DNA of 64,000 nucleotides, taken from Drosophila persimilis. Lineage: Eukaryota; Arthropoda; Insecta; Diptera; Drosophilidae. This document shows positions 53,576 through 63,690 of this stretch, one piece after another. A program made the translations under genes and the position numbers. The stretch lies in contig NW_020825350.1 in the NCBI RefSeq assembly GCF_003286085.1, positions 1,116,001-1,180,000 on the forward strand. Direction: 5' to 3'. Every line of letters begins with the position of its first letter. The stretch's first letter is position 1. Under the pieces are notes generated by a model. That model had not been told where the DNA came from and did no database searches. It was given only the letters and a program-made list of their open reading frames with translations.

Positions 53576-55235
53576 TGGGCCAAGTGTGGCCAATAGAAGC
53601 TACAGAAACAGCCGTCAGCGGCAGCGGGTGTGCATTGGGGAGTATTGTCCAAGGATGGAGCATGTTGCACTGAGCATTTACATTTGAAAGTTTTGGATGA
53701 ATAGCTCGGTTCAGATTTGCGCTTGATTTGTTTTGCGGCCAGGTCATTTAATTGCATTTGAGCTGCTGTCAGTTGGTCAACCCAAACAACGACACAGACA
53801 TGGACATGGACACGGACACGGACATGGGAACAATGGACACACAGTGGACACACAATGGTCCGGACTGGCCGTTGAAGCTAACGCTTAAATCAAATTTAAA
53901 ACTATGCTGTGTCCTGTCCTGATAAATTATCCATGCATGCATATTATGTATATGTATATGTATATGTATGTATATATGGAGTAAGAGGAGAGGCTTGCAC
54001 ATGGCGTACTCGTAATGCATGCACACTTAAAGCCTCAAGAGTGCCAGCCAAATGGCATGACAGAGATGGATACAGCAAGATAGAGGCGGCCACAGCCAGC
54101 GAGCTGAGGGGATGCAAGCCCCACTCATTTCATCTCATCTCATCCCAACTCGACTGCAAGGGATAGGTATAGGAATAGGGATAGGGGCAGAAAAGCTTAG
54201 CAAAATACTTTCATAATAATCTTTATGGCACAACGAGAGGGAAAAAACAAGCCCCGCACGAAAAATGGGCAAAACTGTTACCAAAAAATGAGGCAAAAAA
54301 CACACGGTTAAACGAGCTGGGGGCTAGGGCTCTGGCTGGGGCTGGTCGTGCTTGTCGACGTACTAGTACGTACTATGGAAAAGGGCAACCGAATGGAAAC
54401 GACTGAGACTGGGGGCGGACGCTGACGCTGTACACTGTTATTTGGTTGCATGGTTTTGTTGCTCTGCGTACTCCATTTGTTTGTTTTTTTATAAACTAAA
54501 TGTATGCCAGAGCCAGAGCCACAGACACATACCACCGCCCCCGATGAAAGCACCGGAATGGAAGTGAAAAAAGCATTGACATTTTCAGGTTGGCCGTGCC
54601 TTGAGGGCATAAGGAACGCTATCGAATCGTCTGATCCGCCCTAGGTATTGTCATACCACAAAAGTTAGCAATTTTCTTGGAAATTGGCAATGCCCATGGA
54701 AATGGGAGCTGCGCACCAGCCGATTCCCGCAATGACCGCAATGGCCGCTCAGTCGCCTTTAGCCTCAGTCGCCCAAGCGATCCTTAAAAGATCGGGTTCC
54801 CCGAATGCCAGCTTTTGGTCAGTGTAGCTGGCGTGTAAACACTTGGGTTGCGCCTTCCATTCTACCATTTTGTTTGCTCTGCCAAATGCTAAAAGCAAAG
54901 TTGGATTATTTACATATGTACATACAAATATATGGTGTGGGAGTGTGTATACTAGTAATACACACGAGTCCCGAGCAGCGCCCCTGTGTCCGTGTGTGGC
55001 CCAAAAGTTGAATGTGCTCCGCCTCGACCCGAAAGTCGCCACCACACCCTTAGAAAGGTGAGTTTTATATGCAATAATTTTTCTTTTTTGCCCGGCAGTG
55101 GGCGCAAGCCAAGAAGTGGGTGGGCTGGACGTGAACCTGTGCGCGTACAAGTACGAGCTGGAGATGGAGATGGAGCTGGCGCTGGCGCTGGTGCCGTGCT
55201 GGTGCTGGATTTAATAAATTCTAATGTTTGCTTAC
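52940..55235. other. Unannotated stretch with simple repeats
   Basis: No gene recognised. GAGGAC (about 53543-53575), GGACAC (about 53800-53830) and TATATG (about 53945-53975) runs account for the longer open frames. Confidence 0.45.
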
Positions 55236-55279
55236 CTTGCCCGAAAGGCTTTCAACCCGAAACCGCACCCACACATGTG
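55236..55279 (-). CDS. Candidate 44-nt microexon
   Basis: On the minus strand a strong acceptor (TTACCCTATCCTGCAG) is followed by 44 nt and a consensus donor (CAAG|GTAAGC). One frame reads HVWVRFRVESLSGK. No gene can be attached to it; the call rests only on splice signals. Confidence 0.25.
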
Positions 55280-56191
55280 CTGCAGGATAGGGTAACAATG
55301 TAAGAGCTGGTGGAGCCAGGAGGAGCCAGGAGCTGCTCGGCGCCACAGCAGATTTACTTTTATTGCAAATTGCAATCCTGCACGCTCCTCTACCCCCCCT
55401 CTGTCCCAATGCAGCTCTTATGGTTTGCTCCACATCGTTCCGTCCGCCTGATATAGACATTTGGATGAATGAATAGACAGATACACAGAGGGACTGAGTA
55501 GGAGTGGTACACACTGACAGACAGCCCCATCTCTGGACCTGGAGGCTAATGTGCAACTGGATACGGCATGTGCATCGCATTTGCATCTGCATACGATGGC
55601 CTCGGTGCACGGCAGGTACAGTGACAGCCAGCACTGATGGACAGGACTCACACATGTACTCGTACTCGTTCCACATGAGATCTGAAAGGCAGAAATGAAA
55701 TTTAGAAAAATTGTGGACATAAATTGTAAATAAAATTGCATACAAGAGTAAAGCAAAGTAGAGAATACAGTTAAAAACCGCTACTGTCAGTATTCCCACT
55801 AACTGGCCAAAGAGGATGGCAATGTGTATTCCTCCGTTCGGTAGTTGCTACTGAATGTGTGTCCATTTAATGGCTTATATGCACAGACATGGGTAGATTG
55901 ACTTGTGGACGTGTGGAGTTTTAGGAGGCGTTTCCGCCCCTCACATATCACACACTCTTCATAAAGCAGCTATAAAGCAGGAGTATTCCCTTTAATAAGA
56001 GACAAAGCTCTCTTGTGGGCAGCCTCCACTGTAGCTGTGAGTAAATGGAGCCAAATGAAGTCAGGGTTCAATTAAAAAAGGCATTTCTTAATTTTATTTT
56101 CGGTCTAAATGGGGGCATGGAATATAGAGCTTATCAAGCAAATTAACTCAGGTTCACCCTGCTAATTTTGACTAGGCCAAACTGACTGCTC
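55280..56191. other. Unannotated stretch downstream of the CHCH gene
   Basis: No gene recognised. The part just below 56192 would be the 3' UTR of the CHCH gene; I saw no clear AATAAA there. Confidence 0.4.
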
Positions 56192-56776
56192 TTAGCGGAA
56201 CCAGTGCCAGAATTGCCACCATCTGCGGGAGCGAGATTTGGGGCGAGCGGGCGGTGGTATAGATTGCGGTGGCGTCATGGGCAGCATTGGCGGCTCTTCA
56301 TCGGCCATGTCATCGACGCGGTCCTGCGTGGCACGGATCACGCAGTTGCGGTACACCTCCATGGCATCGAAGCACCTACAGGCCTGCTGGCGGTGTTGGC
56401 GGAGGCAGCGAGTCATCTTGCTGGCGGCCTCTAGGCATGGTCTCTCCTCGACTTCCGTCAGATGCTTTTGCGCCTGGATGAGCAGTCGATCGAACTCCTG
56501 GTGGATGGCCTCGGCTGGTCTGAGGCACGCGCATTTTTCAGTTTAATGGAGCTGGGTGAGAGGTGTCTCCGCTGGTACTCACAATCGTTGGATATTCCGA
56601 GTGCTGCCCATCACTTTGCTCGACTTGGATCTGGTCAGCCTCTGACTGCTGGGCTTGGGTGAGAGCGAATATGGCCTGGTCTCGGCCACCTCCCGTGGAG
56701 CCGCCTCTGTAGCATTTTCCGACTGCTCTGTGGGGAGACTTGCTTGGGGGCTGGTTGTACCTAGCATGGCGCCCAT
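56192..56776 (-). CDS. Twin CX9C (CHCH) protein, MIC19/MIC25 family; two exons
   Basis: Proteins of this family are imported into the mitochondrial intermembrane space, folded by disulfide relay, and help shape cristae as MICOS subunits. Exon 1 is 56776-56583, exon 2 is 56519-56192; the 63-bp intron has GTGAGT and CCTCAG, and the spliced frame is open for 173 codons to TAA. The C-terminal half holds CLEAASKMTRC and CFDAMEVYRNC: two C-x9-C pairs separated by ten residues, the spacing of MIC19. I chose the ATG at 56776, giving MGAML, because an MG start fits the myristoylation site of MIC19; the frame is open a little upstream. The tail is proline-rich and ends in RSRRWWQFWHWFR, which is unusual. 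Could be a MIC19 paralogue rather than the orthologue. Confidence 0.75.
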
Positions 56777-57024
56777 TCTGGATGATCGACAGAGCGATTC
56801 GTCCACTTTGTAATTTCGTTTGCTATCTCAAATGGGCTTCGAATATGCTTTGTCAGTGAAGTGGAATTTTAATAAATGGAAATTTGAAAGTTCGAAATTA
56901 AAGTAAAATAAAATTAACTATAACTATCTGTGACACCTCGCAAACGGCTCGATCGATTTTTATAAAATTTATATTTTTATATTTAGTATTTAGTATATTA
57001 AGAACCCAACGGGATAACGAAAAT
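56777..57024. promoter_or_regulatory. Probable 5' region of the CHCH gene
   Basis: AT-rich upstream DNA with no evident core promoter motif. An alternative reading is that 56805 is an acceptor (ACAAAG|TGGAC) and the CHCH exon continues from an upstream exon; the frame allows this. Confidence 0.3.
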
Positions 57025-57309
57025 GTGCGCGTGAGAATGTCGCAGTTGCGTCAAAAGTGGTATCGTTTGACTCATGAACGTTTCGACGGGACAAGGTGGA
57101 TTCATTTCATGGATTCACCAAGTGAAGGGCACCGCATTGGCCATTGCAATGCATTGGATCATCCCGAATTGCAGAAACTTTACTGGATGGAGGCAGAACT
57201 GCTCGCTCAGAACTTAAGCTGCGTCCGAATATTTAAAATACCCCAGACATTAAAAGCAATTGCACCTGGCCACAGCGATGAAACAATGAAAAATTATTAT
57301 CTGCGATGA
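57025..57309 (+). other. Open frame of 94 codons, unrecognised
   Basis: I do not recognise it. From the ATG at 57037 it reads MSQLRQKWYRLTHERFDG onward, with RIGHCNALDHPE and LKAIAPGHSDE, and looks like real coding sequence by residue balance. It ends at TGA 57307 next to the Helitron helicase fossil and may be a part of that element I cannot place. Confidence 0.35.
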
Positions 57310-57910
57310 ATGCTTTGGCAACCAAACATTCTCTTGAGGCGTTTAACAAATCCTTTAAAACAAGGACAAATTATTCGGCGAGACTCTGTTACTCCATTCC
57401 TGTGATTTCAGAGAAAAACTTCCCGTCATTCGTCGTTCATCGTACTCAAAAATCAGGCACATCTGGCAGAAAGAGTCGTTTCGGCAGAAGGAAATGTGAG
57501 GGTTGATGATTTAAACTTCAAGATACAGTAGTTTTTCCAGGCGAATTGGTATTATACAAGTCGATCGATTAAGTTTGCGATGAGAACGAAGGTATGAATT
57601 ATCCACGAAGGCTGTGTAAAGTGGCAGGCGATTGGTGATTAACAAATTGATGAAAAACATTGTCGAAGCAGCCATTTTAAATGGCAAATTCAGAGGCGAA
57701 CATTTTTTGCTACAACGCATTCCAATAATTCCAGCAGAGGTGCAAATTGATTTCAAACGCGTTCAAGTTCCTATTATATTGGCATTCGAAATGACAACAA
57801 ATAAGTTCTAAGGCACTATGTTTTTCACACGGACAATTATACATTTATATACATATGTATATATATATCACGTGGACAAGCAATCAAGATTATCTATGTT
57901 GGCCGGAGAA
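57250..57910 (+). pseudogene. Helitron/Helentron helicase (Pif1-like) C-terminal fossil
   Basis: Pieces of a Pif1-type helicase occur in order across three frames: IIICDEC (Walker B, about 57279-57300), ATKHSLEAFNKSFK (about 57318-57360), HLAERVVSAEGN and VDDLNFKIQ (about 57462-57530), FPGELVLYKSID (about 57537-57572), RLVINKLMKNIVEAAILNGK (about 57630-57690), RIPIIPAEVQIDFKRVQVPI (about 57717-57776) and CFSHGQLY (about 57820-57845). The last two blocks are the most conserved end of Helitron helicases. The Walker A part and the Rep nuclease are absent. A DINE-1 end lies directly downstream. Confidence 0.7.
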
Positions 57911-57959
57911 GACTAAGGACACAGACTACACTCTTCGAAATAAATATTGAAAACTTGCA

Positions 57960-58194
57960 GATACAGTTGTATAAAATATCACAGGAGTCTACAGCAAGCG
58001 AAGTTTTCTCCGGCTCTTACAGTCTCTGAGAAATATTTCTTAAGCAATACAGATAGACGGACGGACAGACATCGACTCGTCTATTGATGCTGCTAAAGAA
58101 TATATGTAAATATATATGTACATATGTGGGGTCGGAAACGACCAGAAGGAATGTCTATTACACACAGTGCAGCTCTTTCTAAGTACCGAGTATA
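57960..58194 (-). mobile_element. DINE-1 end fragment (copy G)
   Basis: Carries CACAGGAGTCT, GGACGGACAGACAT, ATCGACTCGTCTATTGATGC, GGGGTCGGAAACGA and a GTATA end at 58194, matching the right half of copy A with many changes. Confidence 0.65.
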
Positions 58195-58702
58195 AAAACC
58201 AAACCATCTAGCAAAACTACCAACTAGTTTTCGCATACAAAACTAACTGGTTTGTGACTGTTCGTACTGTTATAGGGCTGTCGCAGTTATAAAAATCCTT
58301 GAGTATTGCTATCTTAAACGTTTTTGGTGAGGTTGTTTTAAAACAAATTTGAGGCTTATTGAGGCATATGTTTTTGTAAGGTCATGTCAAAAATTAGATC
58401 CATATACTAATATACCATATCCATATACATATATTTCATCCATTAGACATGGACAGACAGACATCCAAAATAATTCGGCAAATAGTTATTCCTTAGAAAG
58501 GCTAAATTTTGTAGACCAAGTTTTTTTATACATACCTAGTTTTTTGTAAAAATTATTCGAATTATTCTCGTAGACGAATGTCAATGACTGTCATGGACTA
58601 CCTGTAGGTTGATTTAGACTGCAGTACGGCGGTGAAATTGCATGGCTAAATACGATAAACTAGACCGAAATATGTTCTTTGGCTGACAGCTGATTAACTC
58701 AC
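58195..58702. other. Unannotated stretch
   Basis: No gene or repeat recognised. Confidence 0.45.
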
Positions 58703-58828
58703 CTTGCTCGGTATGGTCTGGCTGAGATACCCCCTGGTTCCAGCAGGATCCATCTACCTGCAGTCCACTGAGGTCCTGCTCCTCAATGGGCGGGGTGATA
58801 GGTGCGGAGGAGGAGTTTGAAATTTTAG
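58703..58828 (-). CDS. Candidate internal exon, phase-compatible with the CHCH gene
   Basis: A 126-bp minus-strand exon with a branch-like CTAAT and AATTAAG acceptor, and a consensus GTGAGT donor. The frame (phase 1 at both ends) reads AKISNSSSAPITPPIEEQDL and ends in PDHTEQ. Upstream it fits the phase of 60766-60887; downstream it fits a possible acceptor at 56805 in front of the CHCH exon. The chain would add a long serine/proline-rich N-terminus to the CHCH protein. Not recognised as any known domain. Confidence 0.35.
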
Positions 58829-60765
58829 CTTAATTGCGCATTAGAAGGAAAAGTTTTCTTGTTTCCTGCGAATGGCCGCCGCGCCGCACAGCGCAACACA
58901 TTGGAAAAGTTGAGCCGGGCTAGACAATTGGTGATGGGGAGGAACGTCCGTCAATTGCAGGTGGCTCTGGCTGTCCCAACTGCCAACTCCGGCTGCATCA
59001 GTGGCAGCTTCTGCTCATCTGCCTCCTCCTTGGTCCAGCACTAATCAAGCAAAAGTGACCTGCCCTCATCGACGCCAACTCTACGAGAGGTTCGGCGCAC
59101 ACAAAAACTTCCTTTTCCTCTCGTTGCCTCTCGCTGCCTCTCGCTGCCACTCGCTGCCTGGAGGGCATAAAAAGTCAAGAAGTTTGTTGTTGTTCTCTCG
59201 TCGCCGCTGTTTGGCATTTCGTTATTGGAATTTTCATTGGCCACAAAAATACTTTTTCGATTAAACTTTAACGGCGCGTAAAATGCCGAGCGATGGCAAA
59301 TAGCCGGAAAAATTCCGAGAGAGAGAGAGAGAGAGAGCGAGCAAGCAAGGCCCCAAAAGTCCAAATGCCAAATCAGAAAATGATTAATTACAAAATGTTC
59401 TGGTGGAGTGCTTTAGGTCTCTGTCTCGGTCTCGGTCTCGGTGCCAGTTGTAGTCGCAGGTCTTGCTTGGGCGCGTGGTGGCCTGCCAAATGCCAATTAG
59501 CGGAAATATTTCACGTAGCCCATCCCATCGCCGAGGACTAATGGAAATAAATTAGTTTCGCCTCCGCTGCTAGGCTCCGCATGATACCAGGACTGGCCAC
59601 ATCAAAAATGTTAAATACGAAGCACACTTACCCCACCCACCCAGCCAGCCAGGATCCGGAACGGGGGTGGGGCCTATTCAAGCATCTCCCAGCGATGTCA
59701 GCACTTGGTCGGGCCATTGGGGAAATGGAAATGGTCAACTGCCAAATGGAAATCAGCGTCGCGGCAAAAGCTGAAAGGAGAAGCACGGACATGAGCCAAC
59801 CGCTCGTTAACAGTTGCAAAATATTCGCATTCACCCAGCAGGCAGAAAACGTCACATTCGCATTGTTGCAGGCACTCCATTCTATGCTGGGCAGTGCAGC
59901 GATGCGGAAAGTTCATTGGATGCCAGCGGCAAGCATGGCTAGTGTGCCTTCTACATACTTCTGTGGCACTCATTGCGCATGTTGGACCACAAGAGGAGCC
60001 GTAGGCAGCATCCTCGAAACGAGCCAGTTTCCTCTCAGCGCCCCAACAGCGGCGGAACGGGAATCAAGCGCTCCGCTCCGCCCCGCACGTTTTTTTCGGG
60101 GGCGGCAAAGTTTGATCCACTGCCACGCCCGTGCCAGTGCTGCTCCTCTGGATGCTCTCATGATCACGCTGAAATATAAGGATTACAATCAACATGAAAA
60201 TCAAGCGTCAAAAAGTTTTTACCACCACGTAATCCGCAGCAGTTTTTCATCTTCAGCGGCGGCATCAGCATCAGCATCAGCCACGCCCGCTGGAGCCTCC
60301 TCCTGGCGCTGGGCTATGCCAGATGTGCGATGTGGCGGCATCGCGGTTTCAGCATCAGCTTCAGCATCAGCTTCAGCATTAGCCGAGCACGTTCAACTTT
60401 CCCGTGGCACGCGAAACCGCACAAAATGTCGCTGCCCCACCACTTGCAAGACTCGTACTTCATCACTCCCTCACGCGCTGCCCGTGCCTCGCCCTCTACA
60501 AGCTTTCTGCGAATTTTTCGCGCATTTTTCCCCTTTTCCCCTCTTTTCTTTCCTTGTTCCCTTTTCTCCTAGAGCACAAGGAGTATATCTGACTCTTCTT
60601 CAATTTGCATGGAAACACACAAATTTTTAAGGGGACCGACCATCCGCTCGGTCCCATGGACATCGTGGACTCAGATAGCTCCAGGAACCAAGCTTGGTTT
60701 TTTCCAGCAATGGAAACTAATTTCATAGCTAACCTAAATTATTTTTCCACATGAGCCTTTTCTAC
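58829..60765. other. Unannotated stretch with one long open frame
   Basis: The plus-strand frame 59581-60630 is open for 349 codons, but it shows no domain, has an abrupt serine/alanine repeat (TCAGCA units, about 60255-60390) and an unlikely composition. I read it as chance in GC-rich repeat DNA. GAGA (about 59320-59340) and TCGGTC runs also occur. Confidence 0.4.
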
Positions 60766-60887
60766 CTGAGGGTATCCTAGTGTCGTAATAGTCTCCTGTC
60801 GCATTTTTACCCTCTTCCGTTGCTGTTGCTGCTGCCGCTGTTGGCGGCAGTGGTAGTGCTGCTGGTGGTCGGCAGTGGCTTCGCTCG
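60766..60887 (-). CDS. Candidate internal exon, upstream partner of 58703-58828
   Basis: A 122-bp minus-strand exon with AATACAG acceptor and CAG|GTAGAA donor. It reads ERSHCRPPAALPLPPTAAAA followed by an acidic-polar stretch ending DTRIPS. The donor phase (1) joins in frame to the exon at 58828. The proline/alanine run is of low complexity, so the call rests mainly on phase and splice sites. Confidence 0.3.
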
Positions 60888-61361
60888 CTGTATTTTTCAG
60901 CATATAAATTTTCGTTCAAGTTGAAAAGTTTCACATACTCCTGTCACGTAACACGCAGAGGGGTCCAGTAGATGTAGCTGGCGCTGCGGCGTGGGGTCTA
61001 CGGTCGCGTGCTGAGCTCGGCCACATGCCACGGCGGCGGGGCCGCTCGGACGCCTTCGTCCGCCTTGCTAATTTATGGCCTGACATTAGAATGCAATCAT
61101 ATTCACTTAAAAAAGTGCATAACTTTTGGCTTCCTTATTTAGAAGCGTTTGTCATCGTTGTTTACCCGCTGTTGCTGCACTAACAACTTTTATTGCACTC
61201 AAGTTTAATTGCTGTACAGATTGTTGATAATCGCGCGTGTGCTGCTTGGGCTGGCTGCGAGGTGGAGTTGCGTGGCGCAGCATTCTGGTCGGGTGAGACA
61301 CCATTAGCTGGATATCTTCTTCCAATATATATAGAGCGGGAGCGTTGTGGCTCTACTTTCG
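60888..61361. other. Unannotated stretch
   Basis: No gene recognised. A GTGAGA donor-like site near 61292 on the plus strand has no convincing partner. Confidence 0.4.
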
Positions 61362-61884
61362 TACCCGATACTCATCTGTCTCTTTTTCTCCATTTCCAGA
61401 ACAACACCAGCCGTTGTATCTTGCTCCTCTCCGCCAGAGGACGCACACTGCACTGCACGAGCAAGATTGTGTGAGGGAGAGGGAGCACGGCAGAGTAAAT
61501 GAGTGAGCGCGTGGCTGGGGTAGAGTTGCCACTGCACTATAATAATGATCCCACAACAACCCGATTCGGCAATCTGGTAGATAAGGTCATTTTCGGTTTT
61601 CTCGTATCTTCAAAATTGCGTATGCCACAGATTTTTGTCAATTTTAGGGGCGGAAGGGGGTTGGGCGAAATTTTAAAATAGTCTTGCAATAGTGTGATAT
61701 AATAATACAAAATAAGGCTGCTCTAGCTCTCATAGCAAGGACGGACAGACAGACATGGCTCAATCGACTCGGCTATTAATGCTCATCATGAATATATATA
61801 CTTTATGGGATCGGAAACGCTTCCTTCTGGACGTTACACACATCCATTTTCACCACAAATCTAAAGTATTGAGTATCGGGTATA
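61362..61884 (-). mobile_element. DINE-1-like repeat (copy F, diverged)
   Basis: TACCCGATACT at the left, GAGTATCGGGTATA at the right, with the TCTCGTATCTTCAAAATTG, GGACGGACAGACAGACATGG and CTTCTGGACGTTACACACAT blocks between. It lacks the ACGAGGGGG hairpin end of copies A, C and E. Confidence 0.75.
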
Positions 61885-62195
61885 ATAATAAAATAAAAAG
61901 ATAAATACACACAATAAGAAAAAATTAAATTAGAATTAGTATTAATAATATATGTCTATTATTATATTAGTCATAATAAAAATAATAGTCATACTAAAAA
62001 TGTTAGAATAAGAAAATTATTGCATTAAGATAACGTCAAATACTGTTGAAGCGTTATATATGTGAAATAAATAAATATGAATTGGTATTGTACAAATGTT
62101 CTCCTTAAATCAGGTCGTCTAGCATAAATTAGCTTATCTCAGATGATTGTATATTAATTAATTGCCTAATAGTTAAATTCAAGGCGTATACAATT
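61885..62195. other. AT-rich unannotated stretch
   Basis: Nothing recognised; long runs of ATAATA-type sequence. Confidence 0.5.
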
Positions 62196-62399
62196 TCAAT
62201 AAATTAAAGAGATAAAAATGAAAAAGAAAAACTCTTTAATTTTGATCTCCGGTTGTTTAACATCGAAATATGAACTGTAGCATACAACGCGATGCAACGT
62301 AGGTTTCAGGAGCAGATGGAAACTCAAAGGGAGTAGGAAGTACGCGCTGGCTGCGGCTTTTGGTGTGAGTATTGAGGAAATAACATGCGAGTCATAGCA

Positions 62400-63019
62400 A
62401 AGGGCTCTAGCATATGTCCGAAGTAGTAGTAGTTGTGGTTGGCGACTGCTCAGCTTCTGCTGAATATATTCCGATGTGGCATCCATCTAGAATAAAGAGG
62501 ACGTGCTAAAACCCATTTATATATAAATATATTACGAATGTTATTAATTGATTTCTTACCAATTGCACCTTGGAATCCCAACACAATTTCCTGGAATCCT
62601 TAAACACACTTATAAATTTTGTCGGAAGTGAGTTAATTGGGCGACATGTATTCCTCCGAAAATTCGTGGATGGGTGGTCTCAAAACACCTGCAGGATTTT
62701 GCACACACTGTTTGGTGCCACGCCGAAAACCCTACCGACTGTTTGGTACTCAGAGTACGAGCCGACAGTGTACAGGGCAATGGCGACTCACCAAAACAGC
62801 AAAGCATGGTCTCTCCATTCTTATACTCTCTTTGCGGAACGCCTCCTTGTTTTCAGGCCATCTGTCTCCAAAAATGTCCCGAACCGCTTTTAAAAAGCAT
62901 AAAATATATCTTTGAACTTAAAACTTTGGTTGGATTTAGTAGAATTACTCACAAATGATAGATACCCAGTCAAGCAGCCCATCCTCGCCAAAGTTATAGT
63001 CATTATCATCATTATCCAT
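62400..63019 (-). pseudogene. PIF/Harbinger-type transposase gene with introns, broken
   Basis: Exon 1 is 63019-62953: an ATG, an acidic start MDNDDNDYNFGEDG and a GTGAGT donor. The next exon starts at 62886 after TTTTAAAAG and is in phase, reading VRDIFGDRWPENKEAFRK. A shift near 62795 moves to VAIALYTVGSYSEYQTVGRVFGVAPN-SVCKIL, the helix-turn-helix region of HARBI1-like proteins. Stops and a shift follow, then GFQEIVLGFQGAIG to a GTAAG donor at 62560. Joining to 62486 across a 73-bp intron (TTTATTCTAG acceptor) gives GAIDGCHI, the first catalytic Asp motif. Beyond that the frame stops. Introns suggest either an intron-bearing transposon or a lost domesticated PIF gene. Confidence 0.65.
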
Positions 63020-63414
63020 TGTTAACAACATTATATGATGATGCAAGACAATATTTTGCTGTTAACCACAGCCGAAAAAATTAATACATTTTCATCGATT
63101 TTCACAACAAAAACACAAGTCTTCCGCACAAATACCATGATATTTTCATTGTCATCAGCTGTTTTTGATGGATGGTGGATGGTGCCAGTGTGAATCGGGG
63201 CTTCACATCTGTCATAAAATTCCACCGTTCCCCCGGGATGTTCTCAGTGTGCAGATTAAATTTGTTTACTATTCTGCGTATCAGTGCAAAAATAGAATTT
63301 TGGTACGCTAAAATTAGGAACAAGGGAATAGGTACAAATATAGAAAGCCATTTTGTAGACGGGCGAATTGGTATTACAAAAATCGATCGATCGGCAAAGG
63401 CCGCGGGCCTACTT
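63020..63414. other. Upstream region of the PIF/Harbinger pseudogene
   Basis: No gene recognised. If the pseudogene had its own promoter it lies here; nothing distinctive is visible. Confidence 0.4.
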
Positions 63415-63690
63415 TATACCCGATACCCAGTCAGTATGTGAGCCTCTGCATTATGTAATTTATTGAATATATTTTATACGTTGTCGGACGAACTAATTTT
63501 TTGTGTGGGTAATTTGAGTATATTAGAGTTTATCTGTTTCCATTTTTCGATTACGCACACTGAACGAGGAAGAGTGTGTGCGTAGGAGAGAAAGCGAGAA
63601 TGAATAAGCGCGTGGCTACGCTACATTTTCTATAATAATGATTCAATGATAATATGATAATATAATAATGACTCTAAATTAATCAAAGCA
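63415..63690 (-). mobile_element. DINE-1 fragment (copy H, diverged)
   Basis: TATACCCGATACCCAGTCAGTATG at the left, then GAATAAGCGCGTGGCTACG and TATAATAATGAT, which match copy F. The other half is missing. Confidence 0.55.

Noticed and set aside
55058..55098. 41-bp intron (GTGAGT...GGCAG) on the plus strand
   Set aside because: Shorter than usual fly introns and neither flanking frame looks coding.
58980..59045. Minus-strand exon candidate reading CWTKEEADEQKLPLMQ
   Set aside because: Good acceptor, but no donor, and its phase (0) does not fit the neighbouring candidate exons.
59581..60630. 349-codon open frame on the plus strand
   Set aside because: Longest frame outside transposons, but it has no domain, contains TCAGCA repeat-derived runs and has no supporting splice or codon pattern; likely chance in GC-rich DNA.
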